Source: JBBWZH01 sp035544115 (GTDB taxonomy: Bacteria; Actinomycetota; Actinomycetes; Mycobacteriales; CADCTP01). From it: a stretch of DNA of 64,000 bases. The stretch spans positions 1,488,001 through 1,552,000 of the forward strand of contig OY970235.1 of assembly GCA_963714145.1 (NCBI GenBank), given 5' to 3'. This document shows positions 33,416-41,767 of the stretch, piece by piece; the first letter of the stretch is position 1; each line of letters begins with the position of its first letter. Both the position numbers and the translations under genes were made by a program. The notes under the pieces were generated by a model that did not search any database, was not told the DNA's origin, and saw only the letters and a program-made list of their open reading frames with translations.

Positions 33416-33600
33416 CCGGTGCGGCGGGGGCCCGCGGCACGCGGCCAGTGTTATCGAAGCAAGGCGCTTCGCCCGGACGGCCGGGCTGGTGGGGAAACGT
33501 GGCGGTGGACGAGCGAGCAATGGGGCGGCGGCGTGCTGGTACGGCAGGGCATTCCCGGCGGAGCGGGGTTGGGCATGGCTGACTGGAGCGGGGTGTCGGC

Positions 33601-34233
33601 ATGAGCCGCCGGCCGAGTCTTCCCGGAGCGGCGGAGCTGTTCCGGGCCACCGGTGTCGGTCCAGCGCCGGCCGAGCACCCGCCGGCCCGCGACCCGGAAC
33701 GCAACGGTCAGCGGCTGCGCGCCGCGGACGCCGAGGCGCACCCGGCCCCGGCCAGCGCCGCGCTGGCGGCGCCCGCGGTGGAGCGGACGGCGTCGGTCAC
33801 GCCGCTGCCGCCGGCACCCGATCCGGTCGCGCTCGCGCCGGCGCCGGCGCCGCGCTCGGTGGAGCGACCGGTCGAGCGGGAGCACCGGCCGGCGCCGGCT
33901 GAACCGCTCAGCCGCTCCGCCGGCCCGTTCGAGGACGACCCGGCCGGTCGCAACGGCCGCACCAACGGCGTCCGGCAGACCCGCCGGCAGCGGATGCGGA
34001 CGGTGGGGGACCGCCGTCCCAGCGGGCGCGAGCGGCACGAGGAGAAGATCACCGTCTACTGCTCCGCCGAGGAGCTGCTCGACCTGGAGACCGCCCGGCT
34101 CACCCTGCGCGGCGAGCACGGCCTGGTGGTGGACCGCGGCCGCATCGTCCGCGAGGCCGTCGCGATCATCCTCGCCGACCTGGATGCCAAGGGCGAGGAC
34201 TCCATCCTGGTCCGCCGGTTCCGCGAGTCCTGA
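33601..34233 (+). CDS. Ribbon-helix-helix-like protein next to ParA
   Basis: 210 residues. Residues 1-135 are Pro/Ala-rich and disordered. The C-terminal 65 residues fit a ribbon-helix-helix DNA-binding fold: strand EKITVYCSA, helix EELLDLETARLTLRG, then DRGRIVREAVAIILADL. The pattern is strongly conserved in actinobacterial proteins encoded after this ParA. By analogy with ParG or omega it could be the centromere-binding partner and autoregulator; that is inference. ATG start with a poor ribosome-binding site (GGAGCGGGG 12 bases upstream). 185 bases separate it from parA with nothing else readable. Confidence 0.82.
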   Translation: MSRRPSLPGAAELFRATGVGPAPAEHPPARDPERNGQRLRAADAEAHPAPASAALAAPAVERTASVTPLPPAPDPVALAPAPAPRSVERPVEREHRPAPAEPLSRSAGPFEDDPAGRNGRTNGVRQTRRQRMRTVGDRRPSGRERHEEKITVYCSAEELLDLETARLTLRGEHGLVVDRGRIVREAVAIILADLDAKGEDSILVRRFRES

Positions 34234-34506
34234 TCCCGTCCGGTCGTACCGACCCGCTGGCCACTCGGCCGGCGGGTCGTTCTCTTTGGACCTGCTGGTC
34301 ATCATCCGCACGAACGTCTAACTATCGGCTGGAGATCTGGGCGGTTGATCGCCACATAGCCGGATCTGCCGTCCGTGCGGTCAGGGCGGAGTACGGGCTG
34401 GTGGGAGGGGGAGCGGCCGCGCCGGTACGCTCCCTGCCCGGGCTCCGGCCTCCCCGCAGGGCGAGCGACCCGGGCCATCGCGGGACTTACCAGGATCGGA
34501 GGCCGC

Positions 34507-35166
34507 ATGCTGCGCGCGCTCGGCTCGCCCTCGTCATTCGCGGGCCTGATCGTCGGGTTCCTGGTCGCGCTGGTGGCGTCCGCCTACGCCCAGGCGGGGA
34601 CGGCCCGGCTGCTCGGCGACCGGGCGGCCATCCGCCGGGTCGGCGGGCTGCGCCGGGTGCTCGACCCGTTCGGCGCGGTCGCCGCGGCGCTCGGCGGACC
34701 GGGCTGGGGGGTGACGCCGGAGATCCCGCTGCGGTCCCGCGGGCGGCTCGCGGTGGCGCTGCTGGCCGGCCCGGTCGCGGTCGCGCTGCTCGGCGCGGTC
34801 GCGCTGGTCGGGTACCTGCTCGTCGGCGGCAACCGGCTCATTCTGTCCGGCATCGGCATCACCAACGCACTGGACGGCTTCGACGGGCCGGCGGAGCAGG
34901 TGTTCTTCATCTCGCTCGCGCTGGAGCTGATGGCGATGGCGGTGCTGGCGCTGGTGCCGCTGCCGCCGCTGCCCGGGTGGCGGCTGCTGGAGCTCGCGTC
35001 CACCGGTTCACTGGGCTGGCAGCGGGCCCGGCACTACCTGGTCGACAACAACCTCGGCGTGCTCGCGCTGCTGGTACTGCTGATCTTCCCGCTGGGCGGA
35101 TCGCACCCGCCGCTGCTGCTCATCCTGGACTCGGTGCTCGGCTCGGTCCTCACCGCTATCAGCTAA
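34507..35166 (+). CDS. S2P-like membrane protein lacking catalytic residues
   Basis: 219 residues, about five to six membrane helices. ATG at 34507 has GGAGG seven bases upstream. Layout matches small site-2 protease (M50) proteins: the first helix at FAGLIVGFLVALVASAYAQA sits where HExxH should be but reads AYAQA, and a later LVPLPPLPGWRLLE sits where LPIPPLDGGR normally provides the third metal ligand, with no Asp. So it is probably an inactive homologue acting as a membrane partner. It lies between the ParA/RHH pair and scpA, as its relatives do in other actinomycetes. Confidence 0.8.
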   Translation: MLRALGSPSSFAGLIVGFLVALVASAYAQAGTARLLGDRAAIRRVGGLRRVLDPFGAVAAALGGPGWGVTPEIPLRSRGRLAVALLAGPVAVALLGAVALVGYLLVGGNRLILSGIGITNALDGFDGPAEQVFFISLALELMAMAVLALVPLPPLPGWRLLELASTGSLGWQRARHYLVDNNLGVLALLVLLIFPLGGSHPPLLLILDSVLGSVLTAIS

Positions 35167-35191
35167 TCTGTTTGGCTTTGAAACGGTGAAG

Positions 35192-35209
35192 CTACATGTC
35201 GACATGTAG
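35192..35209. promoter_or_regulatory. 18-bp perfect palindrome at the scpA promoter
   Basis: CTACATGTCGACATGTAG, fully self-complementary, at about -60 to -43 relative to the predicted scpA transcript start. Its centre ATGTCGACAT recurs at 39696 and 46341 and in near-matches over 32.4-44.3 kb. Confidence 0.9.
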
Positions 35210-35239
35210 GTGTGCCGCTGCGGGCAGCTCACGCTGCGC

Positions 35240-35245
35240 TACCGT
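35240..35245 (+). promoter_or_regulatory. -10 element of leaderless scpA
   Basis: TACCGT, six bases (CGTCGG), then GTG at 35252. Confidence 0.65.
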
Positions 35246-35251
35246 CGTCGG

Positions 35252-36190
35252 GTGAGCGCCGTCAGTCCGGTCGGGGCGGCCGACCGGGCCACCCCCGAGT
35301 CGCCGCCCGGCGATGCCGTGTCGGCCACCCCGGCCGAGGCGGCGCCGGCCGGCAGTGGCGTCTCACACCAGCCCGGCTGGATGACCCCGGAGAACCGGCC
35401 GGCCCCGTTCGCCGTCCGGCTGGACAACTTCGAGGGGCCGTTCGACCTGCTGCTCTCGCTGATCTCCAAGCACCAGCTGGACGTCACCGAGGTCTCGCTG
35501 TCCACCGTGACGGACGAGTTCATCGCGCACATCCGCGCCCTCGGCTCGTCCTGGGACCTCGGCCAGGCGACCGAGTTCCTGGTCGTCGCCGCCACCCTGC
35601 TCGACCTGAAGGCGGCCCGGCTGCTGCCCGCGGCCGAGGTCGAGGACGAGGAGGACCTGGCTCTGCTCGAAGCGCGCGACCTGTTGTTCGCCCGGCTGCT
35701 GCAGTACCGCGCGTACAAGCTGGTCGCCGCGCACCTGAGCACGCTGGAGCGGGCGCAGGCGCTGCGCTTCCCGCGGGCGGTTCCGCTGGAGCCGCGGTTC
35801 GCCGACCTGATGCCGGAGGTGCTGCTCGCGGTCAGTCCGGAGCGGTTCGCCCGGATCGCCGCCGCCGCGCTGGCGCCGAAGCCGCCGCCGGTGGTCGCCA
35901 CCGACCACGTGCACGCGCCGCGGGTGAGCGTCCGGGAGCACGTCTCGATCATGCGCGAGCGGCTGGCCCGGGTCGGTCGCGCCACCTTCCGCTCGCTCAC
36001 CCAGGACTGCCAGCACACGCTGGAGTTCGTGGCCCGCTTCCTCGGGCTGCTGGAGCTCTACCGCGAGGGCGCGGTCGCGTTCGAACAGGTCGCCGCGCTC
36101 GGCGAGTTGCACGTCCGGTGGACCGGCCCCACCGACGGCACCCCCGCGCCCGAGCCGCAGGACCAGGACATCGACGAGGAGTACGGGTGA
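35252..36190 (+). CDS. scpA: Segregation and condensation protein A (kleisin)
   Basis: Kleisin subunit that bridges SMC heads; 312 residues. N-terminal conserved block FAVRLDNFEGPFDLLLSLIS and KHQLDVTEVSLSTVTDEF, then the helical region ATEFLVVAATLLDLKAARLL, and C-terminal winged helix near CQHTLEFVARFLGLLELYREG. GTG 35252 is set by a leaderless -10; an upstream in-frame GTG at 35210 would overlap the palindrome edge. The first 45 residues are a poorly conserved linker. Stop overlaps the scpB start (GTGA). Confidence 0.95.
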   Translation: MSAVSPVGAADRATPESPPGDAVSATPAEAAPAGSGVSHQPGWMTPENRPAPFAVRLDNFEGPFDLLLSLISKHQLDVTEVSLSTVTDEFIAHIRALGSSWDLGQATEFLVVAATLLDLKAARLLPAAEVEDEEDLALLEARDLLFARLLQYRAYKLVAAHLSTLERAQALRFPRAVPLEPRFADLMPEVLLAVSPERFARIAAAALAPKPPPVVATDHVHAPRVSVREHVSIMRERLARVGRATFRSLTQDCQHTLEFVARFLGLLELYREGAVAFEQVAALGELHVRWTGPTDGTPAPEPQDQDIDEEYG

Positions 36191-38535
36191 CCCTGCCGGA
36201 CGACCCCCGCCGCACGCCCGGCCCCGCTGGCGATGAGCCCACGACACCCCAAATCGACACATCGCCAGGTCTGCACACCGACGAGGCGACCTCGCCGGCG
36301 CACGCCACACCGGCGGCCGACCTGCCTACCGATACCGGCGTTCCCGAGGCCGCCCCGACGGCCGCTGTCGATCACCGTCCGGACACCCCAGTGTCGGAGG
36401 CCGCGGCGTCGGAGGTCCCAGCGTCGGAGGTCCCAGCGCTGGAGACCCCGGCGGTGGAGACCCCGGCGTCGGAGGTCGCGGCGCCGGACGGTGCCGACCG
36501 GCCGGCGTCGCCCGATCCCAGGGCGGGGGACACCGTGGCCGGCACGAACGTCGACCAGCCGGCGCCGAATGATCCGTATGTCGACACCTCACTGAGTCGC
36601 GAAGGCGATGAATTGGCTGAGTCGGTCGCCAGCCCGGACTCGCCGCCCAGCCCGGACTCGGACGCCTCGGACCAGGCCGTTTCAGATGTGGCCAGGACGG
36701 ATATGGCCAGGACGGATGTGGCCAGCGCCGACCCGGACGCCGCGGACCCGGCGAGCGCTGATCTTGCAGCCGCGGACCCGGACAGCCTCGAGGCGACCAC
36801 CCCGTACCCGGACGCCGCGGATCTGACCAGCCCTGACCAGGCCAGCCCTGACCAGACCGCCTTGGGCTTGGCGAGCCCTGACCTGCCGAGCCCTGCCCCC
36901 GTCCGCCCGGACCCGGCGGGTCCCGACCTGGCCGCCACAAAGGTGTCCGACCTGGAGGGTGCCGGCCCGGAGGCGGCCAGCCTGGAGGCGGGCGCCGCGG
37001 ATATGGCGAGCCCAGATCTGGAGCTTCCAGATCTGGCCACCTCTGGCCCCGCCGACCCGAGCCCGGACCTGGCAGCTGAGGCCCCGGCCAGCCCTGGTCC
37101 GACCAGCCCTGACGCCGCGAGCCCGGAGGCGACCGACCTGGCGGCAGGCGCCGCAGCTCTAGAGGGCCCGGACCTAGCGGACCCTGGCCCAGCCCGCCGG
37201 AGCCCGGACCTGGCAGCTGGGCCCCCGGCCAGCCCTGGCCCGGCCAGCTCGGAGGCGACCGCCGCGGAGCTGATCAGCGCCGCCCCGGACCCGGCGAGTG
37301 CGGACCCGGCCGGGCCGGACGGCGTCCAAGCGGGTGGCCGGCGGGTTGACGCGGCGGCAGATCCGCACGATTCCGGGATGCCGGCGGACGGCGCCCCGGT
37401 CGGCCCGGGCCTGGACGGACGGGACGCAATCCCGGCCAGCACCGACGATCTAGTCGGCGAGGCGCGTGCCCGCGACGCGATCGGACCCGGCGATCCGGAC
37501 GACACCGCAGGCCGCCATGTCGATTCAGCGCTAGGTCTCGATAGCGCCGAGGCGGTACCCGGCAGGAGCCTGAATGGCGCCGGGCCGGACCACGGCCGAC
37601 CGGACCTCGCCGGCAGCTGGCATCCCGGTTCGCCCGCGGCAGGGGAGGGTCTGCCAGTCGCCCAAGCGCTCAACGGTCATGTCGACACGTCGGCAGCGCA
37701 GGAGGATGCCCCGCCGGATCGCACGGAGGCCGGGCCCGCCGTGGCGGCGGGGCCAGACGTCGTGGCCAGCTCGCCCGGCGACGCGCCCGGCATCGAAGCG
37801 CTCAACGGTCATATCGACATGTCGGGAGGCCCGGGGGTGGCCGCAGGCCAGGCTGCCGAGGAGCCCTCCGCTCAGGTCGACGCGTCGACCGATCCGCAGC
37901 CGGGCGACGGCGCGGGGGAGACGGCCACCGAGGGGGAGGAGGTCGCGGCGAGCGCCCCGGCGCAGCCAGATCCGGACCTGCTGGCCGACCCGGCCCGGCT
38001 CCGGTCCGCGCTCGAGGCGGTGCTGCTCGTGGTGGACACTCCGACCAACCCGATGCTGCTGGCCCAGGTGCTGGACCGGCCGATGGCGGAGGTCGAGCAG
38101 GCGCTGCGCGAGCTGCGGGACGAGTACGACGCGGCCGGCCGAGGGCTCGACCTCCGCGAGGTCGCCGGCGGCTGGCGGCTCTACACCCGGGCCGAGTTCG
38201 CCGTCCACGTCGAGCGGTTCGTGCTGGAGGGGCAGCAGACCCGGCTCACCCAGGCAGCGCTGGAGACACTGGCGGTGATCGCGTACCGGCAGCCCATCAC
38301 CCGTTCGAGGGTATCCGCCATCCGCGGTGTGAACGTGGACGGCGTCATGCGTACTCTTCTCACTCGGGGCCTTGTCGAGGAATGCGGCTCCGACGCGGAT
38401 ACTGGTGGCGGGCTGTACCGCACCACGCAACTCTTCCTTGAGCGGCTCGGCATCTCGTCACTTGAAGAGCTGCCGTCTCTCGCTCCACTACTACCTGATA
38501 CTTCACAACTGGATGATGTCGCACTCTCAACCTGA
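36187..38535 (+). CDS. scpB: Segregation and condensation protein B with a giant disordered extension
   Basis: 782 residues; ScpB is normally about 180-280. The real ScpB fold is only the last 188 residues (from about 595): LRSALEAVLLVVDTPTNPML and VAGGWRLYTRAEFAVHVERF lead into QAALETLAVIAYRQPITRS and RGVNVDGVMRTLLTRGLVEE. Residues 1-594 are low-complexity, acidic and rich in Pro, Ala, Ser and Asp, with repeated SPDLA-type and ALNGH(V/I)D units. No stop or frameshift separates the parts, and the GTGA overlap with scpA supports this start. The extension contains four good copies of the TGTCGACA-like motif, spelled with rare AT-ending codons. It could be a flexible tether. Confidence 0.92.
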   Translation: MTLPDDPRRTPGPAGDEPTTPQIDTSPGLHTDEATSPAHATPAADLPTDTGVPEAAPTAAVDHRPDTPVSEAAASEVPASEVPALETPAVETPASEVAAPDGADRPASPDPRAGDTVAGTNVDQPAPNDPYVDTSLSREGDELAESVASPDSPPSPDSDASDQAVSDVARTDMARTDVASADPDAADPASADLAAADPDSLEATTPYPDAADLTSPDQASPDQTALGLASPDLPSPAPVRPDPAGPDLAATKVSDLEGAGPEAASLEAGAADMASPDLELPDLATSGPADPSPDLAAEAPASPGPTSPDAASPEATDLAAGAAALEGPDLADPGPARRSPDLAAGPPASPGPASSEATAAELISAAPDPASADPAGPDGVQAGGRRVDAAADPHDSGMPADGAPVGPGLDGRDAIPASTDDLVGEARARDAIGPGDPDDTAGRHVDSALGLDSAEAVPGRSLNGAGPDHGRPDLAGSWHPGSPAAGEGLPVAQALNGHVDTSAAQEDAPPDRTEAGPAVAAGPDVVASSPGDAPGIEALNGHIDMSGGPGVAAGQAAEEPSAQVDASTDPQPGDGAGETATEGEEVAASAPAQPDPDLLADPARLRSALEAVLLVVDTPTNPMLLAQVLDRPMAEVEQALRELRDEYDAAGRGLDLREVAGGWRLYTRAEFAVHVERFVLEGQQTRLTQAALETLAVIAYRQPITRSRVSAIRGVNVDGVMRTLLTRGLVEECGSDADTGGGLYRTTQLFLERLGISSLEELPSLAPLLPDTSQLDDVALST
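36578..36587. promoter_or_regulatory. TGTCGACA-like site in scpB
   Basis: ATGTCGACAC (5 of 6 flanking bases match ATGTCGACAT). Encodes YVDT using the rare codon TAT. Confidence 0.5.
37679..37688. promoter_or_regulatory. TGTCGACA-like site in scpB
   Basis: ATGTCGACAC inside a repeated ALNGHVD unit; His is spelled CAT, uncommon here. Confidence 0.5.
37811..37820. promoter_or_regulatory. TGTCGACA-like site in scpB
   Basis: ATATCGACAT, one mismatch to the consensus, in the second ALNGHID unit. A weaker relative, ATGTCGATTC, lies at 37517. Confidence 0.5.
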
Positions 38536-39274
38536 GCAAGAGACGAATTCGATCCGACTGCAGAAAGTCCTCGCAGCGGCCGGCCTCGGTTCTCGCCGTG
38601 CCTGCGAAGACCTGATTAGTGCTGGCCGGGTGACCGTGGACGGCCGGACCGTCCGGGAGCAGGGCCTGCGGGTCGACCCGCGGCATGCCGTCGTGACCGT
38701 GGACGGCGCCCGCATCAACGTCCGGGAGGACCTGGTCTACCTGGCGCTGAACAAGCCTCGTGGCGTGCTGAGCGCGATGAGCGACGACCGCGGCCGGCGC
38801 ACCGTCGGCGACTACGTGGCCGACCGCGAGGAGCGGCTGTTCCACGTCGGCCGGCTCGACGCGGACAGCGAGGGCCTGCTGCTGTTGACCAACGATGGCG
38901 ACCTGGCGCACCGGCTCAGCCACCCGTCGTACGGCGTGCCGAAGACCTACCTGGCTGACGTTCCCGGCCCGATCCCGCGTGACCTGGGCCGCCGGCTCCG
39001 GGCCGGGGTGGAGCTGGACGACGGCATGGTGCACGTGGACGAGTTCCGGCTGGTCGAGATGGCCGGCGGTCGGGCTCTGGTCGAACTGGTGCTACACGAG
39101 GGCCGCAAGCACGTGGTCCGCCGGCTGCTGGCCACCGCGGGGCATCCGGTCTCCCGATTGGTCCGGACCGCCGTCGGCCCGGTGCGGCTCGGCATCCTCC
39201 GCCCCGGCACCCTCCGCCGGCTGCGTCAGGACGAGATCGGGAAGCTGTATCAGCTCAGCGGCTTGTCGACCTAG
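38513..39274 (+). CDS. rluB: rRNA pseudouridine synthase, RsuA/RluB family
   Basis: Converts a uridine of 23S (or 16S) rRNA to pseudouridine. 253 residues from ATG 38513 (ATG 38516 equally possible), overlapping the scpB end by 23 bases. S4 domain at about residues 14-60 (IRLQKVLAAAGLGSRRACED). Catalytic domain with HVGRLDADSEGLLLLTNDG holding the nucleophile Asp, the NKPRG motif and KTYLADVPG. scpA-scpB-rluB is the conserved actinobacterial order. No clear ribosome-binding site, so translation is probably coupled to scpB. Confidence 0.93.
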   Translation: MMSHSQPEQETNSIRLQKVLAAAGLGSRRACEDLISAGRVTVDGRTVREQGLRVDPRHAVVTVDGARINVREDLVYLALNKPRGVLSAMSDDRGRRTVGDYVADREERLFHVGRLDADSEGLLLLTNDGDLAHRLSHPSYGVPKTYLADVPGPIPRDLGRRLRAGVELDDGMVHVDEFRLVEMAGGRALVELVLHEGRKHVVRRLLATAGHPVSRLVRTAVGPVRLGILRPGTLRRLRQDEIGKLYQLSGLST

Positions 39275-39446
39275 CACCTTCCCGCTACATCCGCGAACCG
39301 CTCCGACGACGCACCGATCTGCGGTCAGGAGCTCCGGTCGGCATGCCACTTCACCGACAAGCCGACTCCATCCTGAATCGTGTAAGAGCTACCTCGCTAC
39401 ATAGACAGAGAAACGTAGTGTCTTAGCCCTCAGGCGCTAGACAGCT

Positions 39447-39456
39447 TTATCGACAT
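39447..39456. promoter_or_regulatory. TGTCGACA-like site 1 of the island
   Basis: TTATCGACAT followed by CTATG. Same ten bases as the next site, 84 bp further on. Confidence 0.6.
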
Positions 39457-39530
39457 CTATGGGTCGAGGTGGGAGCAGTCGGTTGCAGGACCCTAGAATG
39501 GTATGTGCACCGCTTAAGCCTCTAAGCAAT

Positions 39531-39540
39531 TTATCGACAT
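39531..39540. promoter_or_regulatory. TGTCGACA-like site 2 of the island
   Basis: TTATCGACAT followed by CTGTA; identical core to site 1. Confidence 0.6.
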
Positions 39541-39608
39541 CTGTAAATGTGCAGCTTATAGGCCTGTAGATGCAGACAACGGTCTGGTCATAGTGACCAT
39601 AGATAGCT

Positions 39609-39618
39609 ATGTCGACTC
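39609..39618. promoter_or_regulatory. TGTCGACA-like site 3 of the island
   Basis: ATGTCGACTC, left half-site perfect; 78 bp after site 2. Confidence 0.5.
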
Positions 39619-39694
39619 GGCCTGGCTCGATCCAGGTCGAGGGAAGAATGAGTATGTACCTATGTAGAGCTGTACAGCTTCCTCGTCAAACAGG

Positions 39695-39706
39695 TATGTC
39701 GACATA
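39695..39706. promoter_or_regulatory. TGTCGACA palindrome, site 4 of the island
   Basis: TATGTCGACATA, a perfect 12-bp palindrome containing the consensus ATGTCGACAT; 87 bp after site 3. Confidence 0.7.
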
Positions 39707-39832
39707 GAGTCAGGGAGGTACAGAGTTACATCTGTGTAGTACTGTGCCTCTCCAACGCTAGAGTGCTGCCACCACAGGGCTGCGGACCGGTTCGCCGGTG
39801 GCCCCGGGTGGTCGCGGAGTCGAGGAGGCGAC

Positions 39833-40195
39833 ATGCCGGTAAGGGGGGTCCGCGGCGCGATCCAGATCGACGGCGACGACCGGGAAGCGATCCTGGACGG
39901 CGCCGACGAACTGGTTCGCGAGGTGCTCAAGCGCAACACGATCGAGCCGGACGACCTGATCAGCATCATCTTCACGGCCACCCCGGATCTCACCGCGGAC
40001 TTCCCGGCCTACGCCGCCCGGCGGCTCGGGCTCACCGACGTACCACTGCTGTGCGCGAGCGAGATCGCCGTCCCGCACGCGATGCCCCGGGTCCTCCGGC
40101 TACTCGCCCACGTCGAGACCACCCGTCCCCGGACCGACATGCGGCACGTCTACCTCCGTGGTGCCGCAGCCCTCCGGACGGACCTCCCGCAGTGA
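39833..40195 (+). CDS. aroH: Chorismate mutase, AroH class
   Basis: Converts chorismate to prephenate for Phe and Tyr synthesis. 120 residues, matching the Bacillus AroH trimeric fold: RGVRGA with the active-site Arg near residue 7, and CASEIAVPHAMPRVLRLLAH with the catalytic Glu and Arg (Glu78/Arg90 equivalents). ATG with CGAGGAGG upstream. In relatives a prephenate dehydrogenase gene often follows before cmk; here the following 1.8 kb contains none that can be read. Confidence 0.93.
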   Translation: MPVRGVRGAIQIDGDDREAILDGADELVREVLKRNTIEPDDLISIIFTATPDLTADFPAYAARRLGLTDVPLLCASEIAVPHAMPRVLRLLAHVETTRPRTDMRHVYLRGAAALRTDLPQ

Positions 40196-40363
40196 CCGAC
40201 CGCCGCCACTCCCGCCCCGCCGGCCCCACCGGCGGGCGACGACTGGCGGCGGTCCGTCCGGTTCAGGAGCAGACCCACCGGGCCAGGCCGGCAGCCCGCC
40301 CCGCCCACCGCCCGGAGGCCGACCAAGCTCTGCCGCGATGTACGGCATCGTGCCGGTGATCCC

Positions 40364-41767
40364 GTGGACGCCCGACCCGGCCGTGGTCGGCTGCACCCTG
40401 GTGGACGCGGCTGCCAGTTCCGACCCAGCGGGGCCTCGGCCGCCGGATCCGCACCGACGCAGCCCGGCCCGGGCGCCCCGGCCGGGCCGCCCGCGGCTAC
40501 ACGGCCCGGCCCGCCAGCACGGCCCGGCCCGATAGGAGCGGGTGCGCCGGTAGGAGCAGGTGGGCCGCCGACTCCTGGCGGCTACCCCGTGCCGGGCATC
40601 CCCCCGGCAGCCAACCAACGGCGGCCCACGCCCGGCGCGCAGCCGGTCCGGCTCGCCCCGCGGCACCAGATCATGGCCGCGGCTCCGGACGGCCCGATCC
40701 CGACACCGCAGCGCCTACCCCGGAGTCATCGGCGGTCTCGGGCCGCCTGCCTGGACCCAGTCGTCGGCGCATCCGCATCCGCCAGGGCATCGGACCGGGC
40801 CCGCAGCCAGCCGGCCGGCTGGCGCGCTGGCGCACCCACCAGAGCAACCAGGCATGGCGACCTGGCTCGTGCCGCGGCCGACCAGGCCGTCCGGTTCGCC
40901 GGCCCCCGGCCGTGTCAGCAGCCGCCCGTCCGCCCGGCCTCCGTGCAGGTCAAGGCCGCCGGTCGACGCCGCAGCACCGGCCCAGTTCTCCGGCCGGCTG
41001 TCCAGCCCCGCACCATCCAGCCCCGGGCTGTCCAGCCCCGCACCGCCCAGCCCCGGGCTGTCCAGCCCCGAGTTGCCCAGCCCTGGGCTGTCCAGCCCTG
41101 GGCCGTCCAGACACCGGCCGTCCAGACACCGGGGCCGGCCTGTCGGACGCTTCAGCTCACCGAGGCCGGGCGTCGGCCGAGGGCGGCTGGCCAGGCCGAG
41201 GCACCTCTCCGGGCAGGTTGGCAGGCCCGGCCGGCAGTCCACCGGACCAACCCACGGACGCCGCGGGATGAGGTGGCGCGGTCGGGCTCGCGCCGCCGGG
41301 TCGCGGTCGTCGGCCGGCCGCGGGGGATCGGTGCAGCTGGCAGTACGCCGGACCGGCTCGGCCTGCCGGCCGCCACGTCCGGGTCGCTCAGGCCGCCGGC
41401 GTCCGGATCGGGGCCCGGCCCGGCCGGACAGCAGCGGTGTTGGGGCAGCCACCTGTTCGGCACCCGAGCGTCCCCTCGGCGAGCGGGGAGTGCGTCGACC
41501 TTGCAGGACCGGGAGGCCCCGGCCGTCTCAGCACAGGCAGCGGGACGGCTCGCCGCAGCGAGCGGAGCAGTGGCCGGCCAGGAGGGCGGCCCCAGCTGTG
41601 CCCGCCACCACAGGTCGGAGCGCGGGATGCGGGGGTCCGTCCGGCGCTGGATCGGCCAAACCGTACGAAACCGGTTCCTTCATCCTGCCGGCGGTGGTCC
41701 GGCGGTGGTCCGGCCAGGGCCAGGGCCGGACGAGCCGTCGGTGATACGAGGACAGGCCGCCTGGTGA
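40364..41767 (+). CDS. Possible Pro/Gln/Arg-rich hypothetical protein (doubtful)
   Basis: 467-residue frame from GTG with no ribosome-binding site. Composition is Pro/Ala/Arg-rich with nine AVQPR-type pentapeptides at about residues 212-256. There is no folded domain, signal peptide or membrane segment. Other frames overlap it almost fully, and third positions are only about 80% GC in the part read. Listed because it is the longest forward frame in the gap; more likely non-coding than not. Confidence 0.2.
   Translation: MDARPGRGRLHPGGRGCQFRPSGASAAGSAPTQPGPGAPAGPPAATRPGPPARPGPIGAGAPVGAGGPPTPGGYPVPGIPPAANQRRPTPGAQPVRLAPRHQIMAAAPDGPIPTPQRLPRSHRRSRAACLDPVVGASASARASDRARSQPAGWRAGAPTRATRHGDLARAAADQAVRFAGPRPCQQPPVRPASVQVKAAGRRRSTGPVLRPAVQPRTIQPRAVQPRTAQPRAVQPRVAQPWAVQPWAVQTPAVQTPGPACRTLQLTEAGRRPRAAGQAEAPLRAGWQARPAVHRTNPRTPRDEVARSGSRRRVAVVGRPRGIGAAGSTPDRLGLPAATSGSLRPPASGSGPGPAGQQRCWGSHLFGTRASPRRAGSASTLQDREAPAVSAQAAGRLAAASGAVAGQEGGPSCARHHRSERGMRGSVRRWIGQTVRNRFLHPAGGGPAVVRPGPGPDEPSVIRGQAAW
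40997..41131 (+). repeat. 15-bp tandem repeat, nine copies
   Basis: Unit GCTGTCCAGCCCCGG/C repeated nine times with drift that increases toward the right end (the last two copies read GCCGTCCAGACACCG). Older than the perfect arrays elsewhere in the window. Confidence 0.9.

Larger units (their letters stand above)
39275..39832. other. Low-GC non-coding island with palindromes
   Basis: 558 bases with no credible gene. Roughly 39380-39760 is about 47-50% GC against about 73% around it. It holds four TCGAC-centred sites (39447, 39531, 39609, 39696), the 12-bp palindrome AGCTGTACAGCT (39668-39679), TGGTCA-TAG-TGACCA (39585-39599), and repeated CTACAT/ATGTAG pieces. GAGGAGG near its right end is the aroH ribosome-binding site; TAGAGT at 39759-39764 may be an aroH -10. 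Confidence 0.8.

Noticed and set aside
40715..41452. 245-residue minus-strand frame with LDSPGLG repeats
   Set aside because: It mirrors the 15-bp repeat on the opposite strand, and there is no ribosome-binding site or conserved feature.
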